A stretch of DNA of 64,000 nucleotides. Origin: Chromatiales bacterium (ex Bugula neritina AB1). GTDB taxonomy: Bacteria; Pseudomonadota; Gammaproteobacteria; Granulosicoccales; Granulosicoccaceae. The position numbers and the translations under genes are program-made. The notes beneath the pieces were generated by a model. It was not told the origin of the DNA and ran no database searches. It was given only the letters and a program-made list of their open reading frames with translations. Numbering within the stretch: the first letter of the stretch is position 1; each line of letters begins with the position of its first letter. Location of the stretch: NCBI GenBank assembly GCA_001730015.1, contig MDLA01000126.1:62001-126000 (forward strand), given 5' to 3'. Below are positions 27,927-37,433 of the stretch, in pieces.

Positions 27927-28751
27927 CTAAACACCGGGTACTGCCTGTTCATCGGATTCGCTTTCCGTAACCTCAGCAGCCTGCCGGCTGACCTGTCGAC
28001 GGATAATCTCTCCGGCTAGTGCCAGGTAGGCAATTGATCCACGCGACGATTTGTCGTAGTAAACGATAGGCTGCCCAAAGCTCGGCGCTTCCGCAAGCCG
28101 TATATTTCTGGGTATTACCGTTCGGTACACTTTCGATTCAAAATGCTCTATCAACTGATTAGATACTTCGTGGCCCAGCTTGTTGCGACCATCAAACATC
28201 GTTCGCAGAATCCCCTCGATTTTAAGTTTCGGGTTTACTGTTGATTGAACCTGCTTGATGGTTTGCAGCAAAGACGATAATCCCTCCAGCGCGTAATACT
28301 CACACTGCATGGGAATCAGTACACCATCAGCGACCACAAATGCATTCAGTGTTAATACATTGAGGGACGGTGGGCAGTCGATATAAATATAATCGTATCG
28401 CTCCGATACCGTTTTGAGTGCATCCGCAAGCCGTCGTTCACGACCGCGCTGTGTCATCAGTTGTACTTCGGCTGCGGTTACATCGGAGTTGCCGGGCAGA
28501 ACATCAAACTTGATGTGCTCTGGAGACACTATTGCTTCGTCACAGCTGCAGCTACCGAGCAGAACGTCGCAAACGCTCAGCTCCAGTGAATCTTTTTCAA
28601 CCCCTGATCCGGTCGTAGCATTACCCTGAGGATCTATATCGACCAGCAATACCCGACGCTGGGTTTCTCCCAATGCAGCACACAGATTAATCGCAGTGGT
28701 GGTCTTTCCCACCCCACCCTTCTGATTTGCGATTGCGATTATTTTGGCCAT
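27927..28751 (-). CDS. parA: Chromosome-partitioning ATPase ParA
   Basis: 274 residues with the deviant Walker A motif IANQKGGVGKTTTAINL at the N-terminus, VDIDPQGNATTG, IYIDCPPSLNVLTLNA (Walker B) and PMQCEYYALEGLSSL. It is the Soj-type chromosomal ATPase, without the N-terminal DNA-binding extension of plasmid type Ia ParA. It forms an ATP-dependent gradient on the nucleoid that pulls ParB-parS complexes. The gene lies between rsmG and parB, as in Pseudomonas. Confidence 0.97.
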   Translation of the reverse strand: MAKIIAIANQKGGVGKTTTAINLCAALGETQRRVLLVDIDPQGNATTGSGVEKDSLELSVCDVLLGSCSCDEAIVSPEHIKFDVLPGNSDVTAAEVQLMTQRGRERRLADALKTVSERYDYIYIDCPPSLNVLTLNAFVVADGVLIPMQCEYYALEGLSSLLQTIKQVQSTVNPKLKIEGILRTMFDGRNKLGHEVSNQLIEHFESKVYRTVIPRNIRLAEAPSFGQPIVYYDKSSRGSIAYLALAGEIIRRQVSRQAAEVTESESDEQAVPGV

Positions 28752-28821
28752 GCTTGTCTCGACTGCTAGAGGCAGTGTGCCCGGATAACTCGGATATCAG
28801 ATCCGGTGCACTTCGCGCTGA

Positions 28822-29460
28822 TTAAGCGCTGTGGCGTAATACTACTATGTTGCGCTCTGCAGTTTCACCGGGAACCAGTAATTTCTCTTCTTTCACTATT
28901 GAAAACCCGGACAGGTTTAACGACTTCGACGAGTCTGTATCAAGTGGGCGCCCGATCATTGCCAAAATTTTACCGCCAGGTGCTACGAGATGTGCCGTAA
29001 GCCGGCAGAGCTTGTCAACTGACGAAAAAGCTCGCGCGACAATAACCGGATAACCGGTTTGATCTGGAATATCCTCCACACGCCGGTGCAGCACTGAAAT
29101 ATTTTTCAGTCCCAGATCAGCGGCCACGTATTGCATAAACCGTGTTTTCTTTTCGACACTATCAACCAACGTTACATTAACGTGAGGTTTAATAATTCCA
29201 ATCGGAATACCCGGTAAACCCGCACCCGACCCGACATCAAGCATCGAATCACTATCAATGTATTCACTGATCGACAACGAATCGAGTAAATGCCGTCGAA
29301 CCATATCTGCTACATCCCGGATCGCGGTCAGGTTGTGGGTCCGATTCCATTTCGCCAGTAACTCAATGTAGTCAATAAGTTTATTCTGCAATTCAGCAGG
29401 TACCGCGATTCCCAGCTGCTGGATTCCACTCGACAATTCTTCACTCAGTTGCTGTTTCAT
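28822..29460 (-). CDS. rsmG: 16S rRNA (guanine-527-N7) methyltransferase
   Basis: 212 residues of the GidB family. It shows WNRTHNLTAIRD, HLLDSLSI, the SAM-binding MLDVGSGAGLPGIPIGI, LVDSVEKKTRFMQYVAADLGL and VIVARAFSSVDKLCRLTAHLVAPGG. It methylates G527 of 16S rRNA in the 530 loop; loss gives low-level streptomycin resistance in several species. The gene follows mnmG by 112 bases and precedes parA. Confidence 0.96.
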   Translation of the reverse strand: MKQQLSEELSSGIQQLGIAVPAELQNKLIDYIELLAKWNRTHNLTAIRDVADMVRRHLLDSLSISEYIDSDSMLDVGSGAGLPGIPIGIIKPHVNVTLVDSVEKKTRFMQYVAADLGLKNISVLHRRVEDIPDQTGYPVIVARAFSSVDKLCRLTAHLVAPGGKILAMIGRPLDTDSSKSLNLSGFSIVKEEKLLVPGETAERNIVVLRHSA

Positions 29461-29572
29461 CCGTGAATTTGAAATCTGCTGTGTGTACTGTTCGCAAATA
29501 CGCCAATTTGCCGGATTGTGTCACCCTTAAGAATACGCTCGGATGGAGTGCTCGCTGAGATGTTGAGGATAA

Positions 29573-31498
29573 TCAATAAACGCCTAGCAAACACTTTTTA
29601 ACTTCTACGCTGGTCGATTGTTGCCGTGCTCCGTGCTTCTTCAAGTTAACCAGTAGCAGGGATATTGCCGCAGGAGTAATTCCCGGTATACGTGACGCCA
29701 GCGCAATTGTTGCCGGGCGGTGCTCCTGAAGTTTTTGACATACCTCTGAAGACAATCCTCTGACCTGTGCGTAGTCCAGGCTGTCGGGTATTTTCGTTTC
29801 AGCGTGGTTGAGCTGCCGCCTGACTTCATCTACCTGCCGATCAATATAGCCTTTGTAACGAACCTGAATTTCCACCTGCTCCAGCACGGCAGAATCTTCA
29901 CACGGAAACCTGGCAGGAAACAGACTGTGCAAGCCGCTGCAAGTGATTTCCGGTCGCCGTAACAGATCGATGGCGTGCTGATCTTTTTGAATTACCGTAC
30001 CAAAATGGGCAGCAATATTACCGCTGACCTCACTGTCAGCTCTAACATACCAGTCTTGCAGTACCGTTCGGGTCTGTTCGATTTTTTCTTTTTTACTGCA
30101 GAAGTATCGCCATCGATCATCTTTTACCAGATTCAGTTCGCGACCTTTTTCAGTTAACCGCAGATCGGCATTATCTTCACGCAGCATCAGCCGGTACTCG
30201 GCCCGGCTGGTAAACATCCGATACGGCTCCGCTGTGCCTCTGGTGATCAGATCATCGATCAGGACACCGATATATGCCTCATCACGGCGCGGTGTCCACG
30301 GCTCGAGCTGATGAATCGTTCGAGCTGCATTCAGACCGGCAATTAAACCCTGGGCTGAGGCTTCTTCGTAACCGGTTGTACCGTTAATCTGCCCGGCAAA
30401 ATAGAGGTTCTCTATAAATCGGGTTTCGAGTGATGGTTTTAGATCGCGCGGATCGAAGAAATCGTATTCTATGGCGTATCCGGGCCGGGTAATATGTGCG
30501 TTCTCAAATCCTGAAATACTGCGTACATAATCCTGCTGTACGTCAAAAGGCAGGCTCGTAGAAATGCCGTTAGGGTAAATCTCATGCGTGTTCAGCCCTT
30601 CGGGCTCAATAAAAATCTGGTGGGAAGATTTATCTGCAAAGCGCACAACCTTGTCTTCAATAGAGGGACAGTAACGCGGCCCTACTCCCTCGATGTTTCC
30701 AGAATACATGGCGGACAGCTGCAGATTCTGCCGGATTATCTCGTGGGTCTTTTCATTGGTGTGGGTGATGTGACACACCATCTGACGGGGGTGATCCTCC
30801 GCTTTACCCAGATAAGAGAATACAGGCCTCGGCGTATCGCCGGGTTGCTCTTCCAGCTGGCAGTAGTTAATGGTTCGACCATCGATACGCGGTGGCGTGC
30901 CGGTTTTCAGGCGCCCTACTCTAAACGGCAGATCGCGCAAGCGGTCAGCAAGCGCAATGGATGGTGCATCACCAGCACGACCACCCGATTGCTGCACTTC
31001 CCCGATATGGATTTTTCCACCGAGGAAAGTGCCGACAGTCAGCACCACAGCACGCGCGGTAAAACGCAAACCGGATTGAGTAACAACACCACGACACAAG
31101 TTTCCATCGATGATCAGATCATCAACCGATTGCTGAAACATCTGCAGATCGGGCTGATTTTCCACGGCATGTCGAACCGCTGCGCGATACAGAGCGCGAT
31201 CCGCCTGTGCTCGAGTTGCTCTGACTGCCGGACCCTTGCGACCATTCAGAGTACGAACATGAATTGCCGCCTGATCTGCGGCCCACGCCATAACACCGCC
31301 AAGCGCATCGATTTCTTTGACCAGATGACCCTTGCCAATACCGCCAATTGCGGGGTTGCAGCTCATTTGGCCAATTGTTTCGATATTATGCGTCAGCAGT
31401 AAAGTTCGAGCGCCGGTACGACTCGCAGCCAGCGCAGCTTCGGTGCCGGCGTGACCACCGCCAACCACTATCACATCGTAGTTTGCTTCATTTGTCAT
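29573..31498 (-). CDS. mnmG: tRNA U34 carboxymethylaminomethyl-modifying enzyme MnmG
   Basis: 641 residues. The N-terminal FAD-binding motif is [19 protein letters not shown], followed by [35 protein letters not shown] and [14 protein letters not shown] wording ([15 protein letters not shown]). [25 protein letters not shown] and [24 protein letters not shown] lead to the C-terminal helical domain that binds MnmE and tRNA. With MnmE it installs the cmnm5 group at wobble uridine 34 using methylene-THF and FAD. It lies downstream of mnmE. Confidence 0.97.
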   Translation of the reverse strand: MTNEANYDVIVVGGGHAGTEAALAASRTGARTLLLTHNIETIGQMSCNPAIGGIGKGHLVKEIDALGGVMAWAADQAAIHVRTLNGRKGPAVRATRAQADRALYRAAVRHAVENQPDLQMFQQSVDDLIIDGNLCRGVVTQSGLRFTARAVVLTVGTFLGGKIHIGEVQQSGGRAGDAPSIALADRLRDLPFRVGRLKTGTPPRIDGRTINYCQLEEQPGDTPRPVFSYLGKAEDHPRQMVCHITHTNEKTHEIIRQNLQLSAMYSGNIEGVGPRYCPSIEDKVVRFADKSSHQIFIEPEGLNTHEIYPNGISTSLPFDVQQDYVRSISGFENAHITRPGYAIEYDFFDPRDLKPSLETRFIENLYFAGQINGTTGYEEASAQGLIAGLNAARTIHQLEPWTPRRDEAYIGVLIDDLITRGTAEPYRMFTSRAEYRLMLREDNADLRLTEKGRELNLVKDDRWRYFCSKKEKIEQTRTVLQDWYVRADSEVSGNIAAHFGTVIQKDQHAIDLLRRPEITCSGLHSLFPARFPCEDSAVLEQVEIQVRYKGYIDRQVDEVRRQLNHAETKIPDSLDYAQVRGLSSEVCQKLQEHRPATIALASRIPGITPAAISLLLVNLKKHGARQQSTSVEVKKCLLGVY

Positions 31499-31621
31499 GA
31501 TTGTTCAGCTTCGGACAAGCACTGGAAAAGATAATTATCAATGTTATGCACAGCAGTCTAGCGCGATCTGCGTTTAGTATCAGCGAACAGTGAGGAAATT
31601 CAGCTGGAAATGCCGTCTTTT

Positions 31622-32956
31622 TTACTTGCCTATGCAAAAACTACCAAAAATCTCTCCGAGTAAATCGTCGCTGCTGAATTCACCGGTAATCTGATTTAAT
31701 TGCATCTGCGCCATTCGCAGCTCTTCCGCAGCTAACTCTCCGGCTGCTACAGATCGCAAATTGTACTCAGCCTGCGCTACATGCCGGTGCACCGCTTGCA
31801 ACGCATCTATGTGCCGGCGTCTGGCCATAAATGCACCTTCCGGTGTTTGCGTATATCCAGCGGCATCTTTAAGCTTTTGAACAAAAGCCTCAAAACCTTC
31901 ACCGGTTTTGGCTGAAACGAGTAGAACATTTTCCTGGGGTTCCTCGTGCACCGGACGGCATACAAGGTCGCATTTATTATACAACCACAATACCGGTATA
32001 GCTTCCGGCAGATTTTCCAGCATCGATGAATCCTGATCCTGCCCGGCCTGTTGTATCGCCAGAATAAGGTCTGCCTGCTCAATTTGCTGATAGGCCCGTC
32101 GAATTCCCTCTATTTCTACCGCATCATTTGTTTCGCGCAATCCAGCGGTATCTACAATATGCAATGGCAAACCATCTATGCTGATATTCTCCCTCAGCAC
32201 GTCCCGAGTAGTGCCCGCAACATCTGTGACGATGGCAGTATCTTCTCCAGTCAGACGATTTAATACACTTGACTTACCAACATTGGGCTCTCCCGCTATT
32301 ACCACCGTAAAGCCCTCCTGCATCAGACAGCCCTGAGTGGCCCGGCCTAAAATATTCTCAATGCTGTATTGCAGCTGCAACAGTCTCTCAGTTAATTCAT
32401 CGTCTTGTAGAAAATCTATTTCTTCGTCTGAAAAATCCAGCGCCGCCTCAACGTAGACTCGCGTAGCAACCAGCAATGCCAGCAGATCAGTAACACCTTT
32501 GGAAAATTCGCCGCTCAGAGAGCGGACCGATGCCCTTGCCGCCTCTATGCTATTACTTTCGATAAGATCCGCTACAGCTTCTGCCTGAGCAAGATCAAGT
32601 TTATCGTTGAGGAAGGCTCGTTCGGTAAATTCTCCGGGACGTGCATTACGAGCACCGTTGCTGGTTGCAATTGCAACCAGCTGATCGAGCACAAACGGAT
32701 TACCGTGAGCGTGAAGCTCCAGAACATCTTCACCGGTATAGGAATCCGGCCCATTAAAAAAAATCGCTATTCCTTCATCGATGCTACTGCCATCCAATGA
32801 GAAGAATGGTAGATAATGTGCCTTACGCGGGGATAGCTTATGTCTGGTTACTATTGACGCAATTGCGCCAGCCGAAGGACCGCTGACTTTCACTACTCCG
32901 ATTGCCGACTTGCCTGTGACGGTTGCAATCGCTGCTATCGTGTCAGTTTCCGACAT
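31622..32956 (-). CDS. mnmE: tRNA modification GTPase MnmE
   Basis: 444 residues. The N-terminal formyl-THF-binding domain has ARPGEFTERAFLNDKLDLAQAEAVADLIES. The G domain is inserted at about 210-370 with GEPNVGKSSVLNRL (P-loop), TDVAGTTRD (switch I), DTAGLRE (switch II) and NKCD. The helical domain ends with the invariant FCIGK, whose cysteine is conserved in MnmE. It partners MnmG in wobble-uridine modification. The gene lies 31 bases after yidC. Confidence 0.97.
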   Translation of the reverse strand: MSETDTIAAIATVTGKSAIGVVKVSGPSAGAIASIVTRHKLSPRKAHYLPFFSLDGSSIDEGIAIFFNGPDSYTGEDVLELHAHGNPFVLDQLVAIATSNGARNARPGEFTERAFLNDKLDLAQAEAVADLIESNSIEAARASVRSLSGEFSKGVTDLLALLVATRVYVEAALDFSDEEIDFLQDDELTERLLQLQYSIENILGRATQGCLMQEGFTVVIAGEPNVGKSSVLNRLTGEDTAIVTDVAGTTRDVLRENISIDGLPLHIVDTAGLRETNDAVEIEGIRRAYQQIEQADLILAIQQAGQDQDSSMLENLPEAIPVLWLYNKCDLVCRPVHEEPQENVLLVSAKTGEGFEAFVQKLKDAAGYTQTPEGAFMARRRHIDALQAVHRHVAQAEYNLRSVAAGELAAEELRMAQMQLNQITGEFSSDDLLGEIFGSFCIGK

Positions 32957-32987
32957 AGGAAAGCCGCATTGAAAAACACCTGGTCTA

Positions 32988-34682
32988 TTATTTTTCCGCT
33001 AAAACATGTCGCGTAATATAGTACTGCTGAGCAATGGATAATGTATTGTTCACTACCCAGTAGAGAACCAGACCTGCCGGAAAAAAGGCAAAGAAAATGG
33101 TGAAGATCAACGGCATAAACATAAAGACCTTCGCCTGTATCGGGTCAACCGGCGCCGGGTTAAGCTTTTGCTGAATGAACATCGTAATACCCATAATCAC
33201 CGGAAGCACATAATATTTATCCATCAGTGATAAATCTTCAATCCACAGAATCCATGGTGCCTGGCGCAATTCAACACTTTCCAGCAACACCCAGTACAGA
33301 GATATAAATACTGGAATCTGCACCATGATAGGCAGACAGCCACCAAGCGGATTTACTTTTTCTTTCTTGTACAGATCCATTGTCGCCTGCCCCATTTTCG
33401 CCCGATCATCTCCGTAGCGTTCCTTCAGAGAGGCCAGCTGGGGCTGCAGTTTGCGCATACGCGCCATTGAGCGGTAACTCGCTTCGGATAATTTGTAGAA
33501 GAGCAGCTTGATGCACATGGTGACACCAACGATAGCCCAGCCCCAGTTACCGACGATCGAATGAATTTTCCCCAGCAGCCAGAATATGGGCTTGGCAATC
33601 ACCGACAAAAATCCGTAATCAACTGTCAGGTCCAGATGAGGCGCTATCTCACGCATGCGCTCCTGAATTTTAGGTCCGACGAACAAACTGGTGCTTATCA
33701 ATGCTGAAGCACCATCGGCTACTTCGATAGCTTCAGACTGAAGACCGATAATATATCGCTGAGGTGACGACAATGCCTTGGTATAGATCGTACTGGTTTC
33801 GTCCTGATGCGGGATCCAGGCACTGGCAAAATAATGTTCTATTATTGCGGCCCAGCCACCCGGTGTTTGCCTGGTATTGGTAATATCGGAAAAATCGTCA
33901 AAGTCAATTTTTGTATAGGCATCCTCAGCTGTACTGACAACACCGCCGATGAAGGTATAAATAAAGCTCTGGGTTTCGTCATCTGTAACCGGCTTGCGTC
34001 GCAATTGACGGTACTGATTCAGATTAACAGACGCACCCGTGGTGTTTTTTATATCGTATTCCAGGTCAATCAGGTAACGGTCGCGCTGGAATATGAAGGT
34101 TTTAGTCACAGTCAGCCCGCTCTCTGATGTCCATGTCAGCGGTACGCGGATTTCATCCTGACCATCAGCTAAAAAGTATTCAGTCTTCTCTATTGAAAAT
34201 TCAGCATGATGACTCGGCGCGTCTGCATTAACTGACTGCAGCCCGGACTGCGCAACAAAATATTGATCTTCACGGTTGCTGAGCAGAACGAATGGGTCAT
34301 CCGGTGTTTGCAGCGATGTAGGATAGAGCAACAAACTGGCGCTGTTTATATCACCCCCGACACTGCCGATCTCAACGCGCAGTGTATCGGTGGTTACAGT
34401 AATAGTCTGCCCTTTTTGCTCAATCTGATCCGATTGCGACGGCAGGTTGCTCGTTTCAGCTGTGCGATTACGCGCACCAACAACGGGAGTCGGCAAATCT
34501 TCTCTGCCGACAGCAGAACCTTCCTGGTTAATGGAGGCAGTTGTATCTGAGCCACCGGTTACTGCAACCGGGTTATCGGCGACAGGCGCTGGTCGAGGAC
34601 CATAATCCAGTTGCCAGGATGTCCAGACCTGTAACAACAAAAAACCGAGTGCGGCCCACAGTAGGATACGCTGGTTGTCCAC
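32988..34682 (-). CDS. yidC: Membrane protein insertase YidC
   Basis: 564 residues of the large gram-negative form. It has an N-terminal anchor (QRILLWAALGFLLLQVWTSWQ), a periplasmic domain of about 320 residues, and the conserved five-helix core from about residue 365: GWAIVGVTMCIKLLFYKLSEASYRSMARMRKLQPQL with the hydrophilic-groove arginine, NPLGGCLPIMVQIPVFISLYWVL, and FAFFPAGLVLYWVVNNTLSIAQQ. It inserts proteins alone or with SecYEG, including the ATP synthase c subunit encoded nearby. It is in the rpmH-rnpA-yidD-yidC-mnmE cluster. Confidence 0.97.
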   Translation of the reverse strand: MDNQRILLWAALGFLLLQVWTSWQLDYGPRPAPVADNPVAVTGGSDTTASINQEGSAVGREDLPTPVVGARNRTAETSNLPSQSDQIEQKGQTITVTTDTLRVEIGSVGGDINSASLLLYPTSLQTPDDPFVLLSNREDQYFVAQSGLQSVNADAPSHHAEFSIEKTEYFLADGQDEIRVPLTWTSESGLTVTKTFIFQRDRYLIDLEYDIKNTTGASVNLNQYRQLRRKPVTDDETQSFIYTFIGGVVSTAEDAYTKIDFDDFSDITNTRQTPGGWAAIIEHYFASAWIPHQDETSTIYTKALSSPQRYIIGLQSEAIEVADGASALISTSLFVGPKIQERMREIAPHLDLTVDYGFLSVIAKPIFWLLGKIHSIVGNWGWAIVGVTMCIKLLFYKLSEASYRSMARMRKLQPQLASLKERYGDDRAKMGQATMDLYKKEKVNPLGGCLPIMVQIPVFISLYWVLLESVELRQAPWILWIEDLSLMDKYYVLPVIMGITMFIQQKLNPAPVDPIQAKVFMFMPLIFTIFFAFFPAGLVLYWVVNNTLSIAQQYYITRHVLAEK

Positions 34683-34739
34683 TTAGTTTGATCCCCGCTG
34701 TTGAATTTTTAATTTTATTTTAAGGCAGATCACGTCGGG

Positions 34740-35009
34740 TTATTTCCGGTTTGTTGAGGCTGAACTATCGCAACTGTTGCACTTCTGGTTGCCGCACTTC
34801 TCCGGCACCGGATCATAGCCACTACCGGCAAACGGGTTACATCGTGCGATCCGCGTAAGCCCCAGCCAGAAGCCTCGTATTGTGCCGTGTTCCAAAAGTG
34901 CGTCGAGCATATATTGCGAACAACTTGGCGTATACCGGCAATGAGCGGGTATCCAGGGACTTATAAAGCGCTGGTATATTCGCACACAGGCACAGGCTAT
35001 CTCGCGCAT
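34740..35009 (-). CDS. yidD: Membrane protein insertion efficiency factor YidD
   Basis: 89 residues with the conserved pattern [30 protein letters not shown], in which the two cysteines of RYTPSCS are characteristic, followed by [23 protein letters not shown]. YidD assists YidC in membrane insertion. The C-terminal tail has four more cysteines ([14 protein letters not shown] region), which is longer and more cysteine-rich than usual. Its start overlaps the end of rnpA by 13 bases. Confidence 0.93.
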   Translation of the reverse strand: MREIACACVRIYQRFISPWIPAHCRYTPSCSQYMLDALLEHGTIRGFWLGLTRIARCNPFAGSGYDPVPEKCGNQKCNSCDSSASTNRK

Positions 35010-35368
35010 ATCTTAATTATCCGCGACCATTGCTGATCAAGGCTCTTTCGCAGTTGCTCACTGGTAGCATTCACGCTTGAATCCCGGGGTAACACAACGA
35101 TGTCAATACCGGGTAGTTTGTCTTGACCTCGAAATGATTCGCGGATCGTGCGTTTCAGCCGATTGCGGTCAACGGCTCTCTTCGCACGTTTTTTTGCTAC
35201 GGCCATACCAAGTCTGGCGTAACCTTCTTCATTTCGACGAAACAGTATGGTCCAGTATCGGTCAGACGATTTGTCATTTTTCTGGAAAACAAGACGAAAC
35301 TGTGAAGCGCTAACCAGCTTCCGCTCTCTGTTAAAACAGTTATTGTTATTCCTGACGGTATCTATCAC
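34997..35368 (-). CDS. rnpA: Ribonuclease P protein component
   Basis: 123 residues from the GTG at 35368. The family pattern is [18 protein letters not shown], then [28 protein letters not shown], which is the RNR RNA-binding helix, and [10 protein letters not shown]. It binds RNase P RNA and helps cleave tRNA leaders. A longer in-frame GTG at 35452 would overlap rpmH by 41 bases and add 28 residues that do not resemble RnpA; E. coli RnpA has 119. I chose the shorter start on length and similarity, because neither has a well-placed ribosome site. Confidence 0.88.
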   Translation of the reverse strand: MIDTVRNNNNCFNRERKLVSASQFRLVFQKNDKSSDRYWTILFRRNEEGYARLGMAVAKKRAKRAVDRNRLKRTIRESFRGQDKLPGIDIVVLPRDSSVNATSEQLRKSLDQQWSRIIKICAR

Positions 35369-35411
35369 GGCAGGCTGTGGCAGCCGCTCCGCCACAGACA
35401 AAACACAGGAT

Positions 35412-35546
35412 TCAGGCGGACAGTCGTCGACGTCCTTTGGCCCTTCGTGCACGTATTACTGCTCTGCCGCCACGAGTCGCCATACGAGCGCGAAAACCAT
35501 GAGTACGCTTGCGACGCAAATTGCTGGGCTGAAATGTTTGTTTCAT
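35412..35546 (-). CDS. rpmH: 50S ribosomal protein L34
   Basis: 44 residues: [20 protein letters not shown] followed by the arginine-rich tail ending RRRLSA. It is a full-length L34. A longer frame upstream to 35639 is not part of the gene; the internal ATG gives the canonical N-terminus. It is the first gene leftward from the origin and shares the cluster with rnpA. Confidence 0.97.
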   Translation of the reverse strand: MKQTFQPSNLRRKRTHGFRARMATRGGRAVIRARRAKGRRRLSA

Positions 35547-35837
35547 TGTTATTCCGGGTTTGGTTCTATTGCGGGCCGATTGAAAGCGTGGCCGAGGTAT
35601 AACTCGCCGATTATCGCGACAACGCCCCTGCTCTGTCAATAATTACGCTTATCAATTTTCTGGAAATCACTTGTGGATAACTTTCCCAAACAGTAATAGA
35701 CTATTTTCGTTGTTTTGTGGCGTGCCGGAAAGGCGAAATATCAGCAAATAATAATTACCACAGCGCTGATTACACTCAACACTCAGCTTACACCCTCCAA
35801 TTTTTAATGTTGCCACATATACTGGGAGTACCGCTCG
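35547..35837. other. rpmH-dnaA divergent intergenic region
   Basis: 291 bases between the leftward ribosomal/RNase P cluster and the rightward dnaA. It holds one perfect DnaA box (35672-35680), AT-rich DNA around 35680-35760, and presumably both divergent promoters. In pseudomonads this interval has origin activity, so it may be part of oriC here too. Confidence 0.6.
35672..35680 (-). promoter_or_regulatory. DnaA box (perfect TTATCCACA)
   Basis: TGTGGATAA on the plus strand is the exact complement of the consensus DnaA box. It lies 158 bases before the dnaA start and could serve both replication initiation and dnaA autoregulation. Confidence 0.8.
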
Positions 35838-37214
35838 TTGTCGGTCTGGAATCGCTGTCTTTCTCACCTGTCGAATGAATTATCCATAGAGGAGATGAAC
35901 ACCTGGGTTCTATGTTTACAACCACTGGAAACAGATAGTGAAATCCGTCTGCTGGCACCAAACAGATTTGTACACGACTGGGTACGGGATAAATATGCCA
36001 AGCGCATCAGTGAAATCGCCAGTTCGCTTGCCAAGGTTGAATCATTCAATGTCCATCTGGACATAGGCACCGGTGAAATAATAGCACCTGCCAAGCCATT
36101 GGAAGAAGCAAGAGCAATACCGCCGCAACAGACAGAGGCTGTATCCCGCCCTGTTTTTTTCTCCGAGGAACCTCGCGCCCCGCTCGATCCTAACTTTAAA
36201 ACCGCACTGAACCCGGCGTTTACCTTCGATACCTATGTAGAGGGGAAATCCAACCAGATCGGACGCGCTGCAGCTGTACAGATTGGTCAGAACCCCGGCA
36301 AATCCTATAACCCGTTGTTTATATACGGAGGAGTCGGTCTAGGCAAAACGCACCTGATGCACGCGGTCGGCAACCTTATGGTTAGTCAGGGCAAAACCCG
36401 CGTTCAGTACCTGCATTCTGAACGCTATGTGAGGGAGATGGTGAGATCGCTGCAAAACAATACAATCAACGATTTCAAACGTCACTATCGAAGCCTCGAT
36501 GCTCTGCTCATCGATGACATTCAGTTCTTTGCAAAAAAAGATCGATCCCAGGAAGAGTTTTTTCACACATTCAACTCATTAATCGAAGAAGGCCAGCAGA
36601 TCATACTGACCAGCGACCGCTACCCGAAAGAAATTGAGGGCGTGGAAGAACGGCTAAAGTCCCGTTTTGGTTGGGGTTTAACTGTATCTGTGGAACCACC
36701 CGAACTGGAAACAAGAGTAGCCATACTCAATACCAAGGCTGAGCAATCCGGTTACACCTTGCCAGACGATGTCAGCTTTTTCATCGCCCAGCGCATTAAC
36801 TCCAATGTGCGCGAACTCGAAGGCGCGCTACGCCGGGTAATGGCGAATTCACAGTTCACTGGCAAACCCATAACAATTGAATTCGCCAGAGAAGCGCTGA
36901 AAGATCTACTCGCGGTACAGGAGAAACTGGTCAGCATGGATAACATTCAGAGAACAGTATGTGAATACTACAAAGTACGCAGTTCAGAATTACTCTCCAA
37001 GAAAAGAAACCGCTCAATTGCGCGACCGCGGCAGGTGGCAATGTATCTATCCAAGGTACTTACCCGGCACAGTCTGCCGGAAATAGGCGAAGCATTCGGG
37101 GGCAGGGACCATACCACGGTAATCCACGCTCATAAGAAGATAAAAGATCTGCAACAATCGGATAGCCGTATGGAAGAAGACATCAAAATTCTTACAAGAC
37201 TGTTATCCTGTTGA
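35838..37214 (+). CDS. dnaA: Chromosomal replication initiator DnaA
   Basis: 458 residues. The start is a TTG giving [14 protein letters not shown], with GGGAG about 9 bases upstream; this matches the normal N-terminus of domain I. Domain II is a short linker. The AAA+ domain III begins [22 protein letters not shown], with Walker [17 protein letters not shown], Walker [26 protein letters not shown], and sensor motifs. Domain IV binds DnaA boxes through [42 protein letters not shown]. It opens oriC and loads the helicase. A near-match box (TTATCCATA, 35880-35888) lies inside its early codons. Confidence 0.97.
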   Translation: MSVWNRCLSHLSNELSIEEMNTWVLCLQPLETDSEIRLLAPNRFVHDWVRDKYAKRISEIASSLAKVESFNVHLDIGTGEIIAPAKPLEEARAIPPQQTEAVSRPVFFSEEPRAPLDPNFKTALNPAFTFDTYVEGKSNQIGRAAAVQIGQNPGKSYNPLFIYGGVGLGKTHLMHAVGNLMVSQGKTRVQYLHSERYVREMVRSLQNNTINDFKRHYRSLDALLIDDIQFFAKKDRSQEEFFHTFNSLIEEGQQIILTSDRYPKEIEGVEERLKSRFGWGLTVSVEPPELETRVAILNTKAEQSGYTLPDDVSFFIAQRINSNVRELEGALRRVMANSQFTGKPITIEFAREALKDLLAVQEKLVSMDNIQRTVCEYYKVRSSELLSKKRNRSIARPRQVAMYLSKVLTRHSLPEIGEAFGGRDHTTVIHAHKKIKDLQQSDSRMEEDIKILTRLLSC

Positions 37215-37225
37215 TCTTGATAGAC

Positions 37226-37234
37226 TGTGGATAA
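37226..37234 (-). promoter_or_regulatory. DnaA box (perfect)
   Basis: TGTGGATAA, the exact complement of TTATCCACA, 12 bases after the dnaA stop codon. Confidence 0.8.
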
Positions 37235-37293
37235 CTTGTAGAGAAAGATGTGTACAGTTTTTCGCTTCTGTTTTATCCCGATTCACTCAGTAG

Positions 37294-37302
37294 TTATCCA
37301 CA
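37294..37302 (+). promoter_or_regulatory. DnaA box (perfect)
   Basis: TTATCCACA on the plus strand, facing the box at 37226-37234 and bordering the AT-rich stretch before dnaN. Confidence 0.8.
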
Positions 37303-37433
37303 GGTTTCCAATAAGATTAAATAGTTCGATTTATCACATAAATATTTGATAAATAAAGAGTTAATTATTAGGTCGATAGTTATCAAGTGGCCTTATTAAT
37401 ACATTTAAATGAATATAAACACTTTTACTATTA

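Larger units (their letters stand above)
37215..37433. other. Probable oriC core (dnaA-dnaN intergenic)
   Basis: 219 bases containing two perfect DnaA boxes in opposite orientation (37226-37234 and 37294-37302), the partial match TTATCCCGA (37273-37281), and then a very AT-rich half from about 37311 to 37433, suited to be the unwinding element. The dnaA-dnaN-recF-gyrB order is the ancestral origin layout. That it is the active origin is inference from boxes, AT content and location. Confidence 0.65.

Noticed and set aside
30584..31402. 272-residue plus-strand frame inside mnmG
   Set aside because: It is antisense to a fully conserved mnmG; the frame stays open because of codon use and has no recognisable domain.
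35547..35639. Longer frame upstream of rpmH
   Set aside because: L34 is a 44-residue protein that starts MKQTFQPS; the extra residues are untranslated leader.
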